DNA from: Saprospiraceae bacterium | GTDB taxonomy: Bacteria > Bacteroidota > Bacteroidia > Chitinophagales > Saprospiraceae | Direction: 5' to 3' | DNA: 6,671 bases | Assembly: GCA_014379065.1 (NCBI GenBank) | Contig: JACMMM010000625.1 | Coordinates: 1-6,671 of the forward strand | Part shown: positions 5,444-6,671 of the stretch, piece after piece | Layout of the letters: the number at the start of each line of letters is the position of its first letter | Numbering within the stretch: the stretch's first letter is position 1 | Made by a program: the position numbers and the translations under genes | Notes under the pieces: model-generated | Seen by the model: only the letters and a program-made list of their open reading frames with translations | Database searches by the model: none | What the model was told of the DNA's origin: nothing

Positions 5444-6581
5444 ATGGGATGTCTTCCAGTTTTAAAAGCCCTCTTTTCAGGGCCGCGACTACGATTTTCA
5501 TTTGCGATTGTCCGGCCAGTTGAAATTCCCGGGCAATGGCGCTGATCCGGTCATCCACGCCTTTCGCGCCGTTTGGGAATTCAGAGGCGTTGGCTGCGGC
5601 AATGGAGGTTGCTTTTTCCCCTCTGGCCAACCATTCGAGAATCATCCAGTCTTTCGAGCCAAGGTTGCGGTAATGCGCCCGATTGGATTGAACGTTTGTG
5701 TCAGATATGGTCGTTGTTCTAGTTGCCTGACTGATATTCAGGGGCAAGCCCGGCTCATTTCGATTGATACGCTTCAGTTGCCAGGAATAGATCAGCACAA
5801 AATAAGAAATGATTAGCAATGGTTTGTAAGTGAACAACAGTGTTTGGTTTGTCAATATAAATCCCCAGTTAGGGTTCTCCGGGTCTTGAAAAGACACTAG
5901 GCGGCACAGCTCAGCAAGCAGGGTAATGATGATAGGAACAGCGGAAAGTATGCCAAGCGCCAGGCTTTTCATCCGCGCCGTTAAAAGGTAGAAAAAACTG
6001 AACCCGATAAAATACAAAGTGTACAAAGAAAAGGCAAGATCGGGCAGCAATATGGCAAAGCCGGGCACAATGCCGGCATACACAGAGCCTGCGATTGCCA
6101 GCGTAGCGAGTAAAAGGATAATAAAAACCGTCCAGATCGTATGGCGAGAAGGGAAATAAGCCCGAAATCCTGCTGGGAGGTCTTCCTTGTCCAAATGCCG
6201 CAGAAACAACAATAAAAAACAGGAATTTAAAGAAGAACAAATGCTGGTGGCCAAAAGCGTGATGAAGGGGTTGGGAAGCAAGGAGAATATTCCGGAAATA
6301 AACCAGCACAGGATAGCGAGCGACAAGGCTAAAATCCCCAGATCATTTTTTTCGTCCCCTACTTTTTGCGTGATAATACCGAACAACGTTGTCAAACGGA
6401 TACGGCTATATCCCGCCAAGTTTTTCCAGATAAAGAAAAGGATAGATGCTGAAAACCCCGACAACAGGATAAGCCAAATCGTGTGCACATGCCCGATCGA
6501 ATGTTCAAAGTTGTTATCCGGGGTATCGGTACAGGAACTAAAAAGCAAGGAAATCAACAGTAGAGGGTATGGACGACGCAT
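5442..6581 (-). CDS. Seven-helix membrane protein with lipobox and C-terminal LuxR-like HTH; putative membrane-bound regulator
   Basis: A 379-residue protein from the ATG at 6581. Upstream in-frame codons extend to 6653, but this start puts a lipoprotein signal at the N-terminus (MRRPYPLLLISLLFSSC, Cys17) and leaves a -7 box upstream. Seven hydrophobic helices follow at about 33-55, 81-102, 106-128, 148-170, 174-200, 207-226 and 247-268. Loops 1-2, 3-4, 5-6 and the tail after helix 7 are rich in K/R, so the positive-inside rule gives N-out, C-in, agreeing with an exported lipidated Cys. After a linker (269-306), residues 307-375 (LGSKDWMILEWLARGEKATSI onwards, to AALKRGLL) resemble a LuxR/GerE-type helix-turn-helix with a few extra residues between the helices. 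I infer a transcription factor held at the inner membrane that senses an envelope or membrane signal. The neighbouring permease is a plausible target. The HTH call rests on pattern only. Confidence 0.75.
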   Translation of the reverse strand: MRRPYPLLLISLLFSSCTDTPDNNFEHSIGHVHTIWLILLSGFSASILFFIWKNLAGYSRIRLTTLFGIITQKVGDEKNDLGILALSLAILCWFISGIFSLLPNPFITLLATSICSSLNSCFLLLFLRHLDKEDLPAGFRAYFPSRHTIWTVFIILLLATLAIAGSVYAGIVPGFAILLPDLAFSLYTLYFIGFSFFYLLTARMKSLALGILSAVPIIITLLAELCRLVSFQDPENPNWGFILTNQTLLFTYKPLLIISYFVLIYSWQLKRINRNEPGLPLNISQATRTTTISDTNVQSNRAHYRNLGSKDWMILEWLARGEKATSIAAANASEFPNGAKGVDDRISAIAREFQLAGQSQMKIVVAALKRGLLKLEDIP

Positions 6582-6605
6582 GGGTATCAAAGGTTTGTTA
6601 TGGAT

Positions 6606-6613
6606 CAAATTTA
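6606..6613 (-). promoter_or_regulatory. Bacteroidota-type -7 box (TAAATTTG) for the membrane regulator gene
   Basis: Read on the minus strand, TAAATTTG matches the TAnnTTTG -7 consensus of Bacteroidota primary sigma-factor promoters. It would place the transcript start roughly 15-20 nt before the ATG at 6581, which supports that start over the longer ORF. A TTG -33 element at the usual spacing is not clear; the nearest TTG triplets lie at about 13 and 25 nt. Confidence 0.45.
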
Positions 6614-6671
6614 CTTTTATCAGCGGCAACATGTTACGCAAAACGCAACCCAATCAATGATTCCTCGTTTC

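Noticed and set aside
6582..6653. Longer N-terminus (24 extra residues) for the membrane regulator
   Set aside because: The extension would bury the lipobox signal and overlap the TAAATTTG -7 box; the residues MGCVLRNMLPLIKVN show no domain character. The ATG at 6581 fits signal peptide and promoter better.
5502..6660. Plus-strand ORFs opposite the membrane regulator gene
   Set aside because: They are antisense shadows of a gene with clear membrane-protein composition, and have no recognisable domains or start signals.
1..6671. CRISPR array, tRNA, rRNA or riboswitch
   Set aside because: No regularly spaced direct repeats, cloverleaf sequence or recognisable riboswitch core was seen; the only strong repeat is the nested palindrome at 1754-1923.

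Overview
The window looks like part of a chromosome of a moderate-GC Bacteroidota bacterium. The start codons visible here are preceded by A-rich leaders rather than clear Shine-Dalgarno sequences, a TAnnTTTG-type -7 box lies upstream of the rightmost gene, and the gene families fit that phylum. The genus cannot be read from the sequence. There is no phage, plasmid, CRISPR, tRNA or rRNA signal.

Left part, + strand. The window opens inside an oxalate/formate-antiporter-type MFS transporter whose first membrane helix lies off the left edge. An ATGA overlap couples it to a 38-residue single-helix protein of the kind annotated as an MFS transporter small subunit. About 90 bp further on is a 117-residue NTF2/SnoaL-like protein, preceded by a perfect TGT-N10-ACA palindrome. 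Directly after its stop codon comes a 170-bp element built from two nearly concentric inverted repeats. Each of its four arms is itself a small palindrome, and the element fills half of an otherwise gene-free gap.

Centre, + strand. A flavin-containing monooxygenase (FMO) gene follows. It is one continuous reading frame of 514 codons, broken only by an in-frame amber codon at 2725-2727. Coding quality is preserved on both sides, so this is a very recent nonsense mutation, a sequence error or, less likely, readthrough.

Right part, - strand. A cationic-amino-acid-transporter-type APC permease ends 2 bp from the monooxygenase stop, so the two genes converge. Upstream of the permease, on the same strand, is a membrane protein with a lipoprotein signal, seven predicted helices and a C-terminal LuxR-like helix-turn-helix. 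It is best read as a membrane-bound transcription regulator. The 132-bp gap between the two carries a 9-bp inverted repeat and an 18-bp palindrome, which are candidate control sites for the permease.

The genes do not form one obvious pathway. Two local pairings have sequence support: transporter plus small subunit (overlapping codons), and membrane regulator plus permease (same strand, short gap with palindromes). The points most worth following are the nested palindromic element, the membrane-anchored regulator, the tiny transporter partner and the amber-interrupted monooxygenase.
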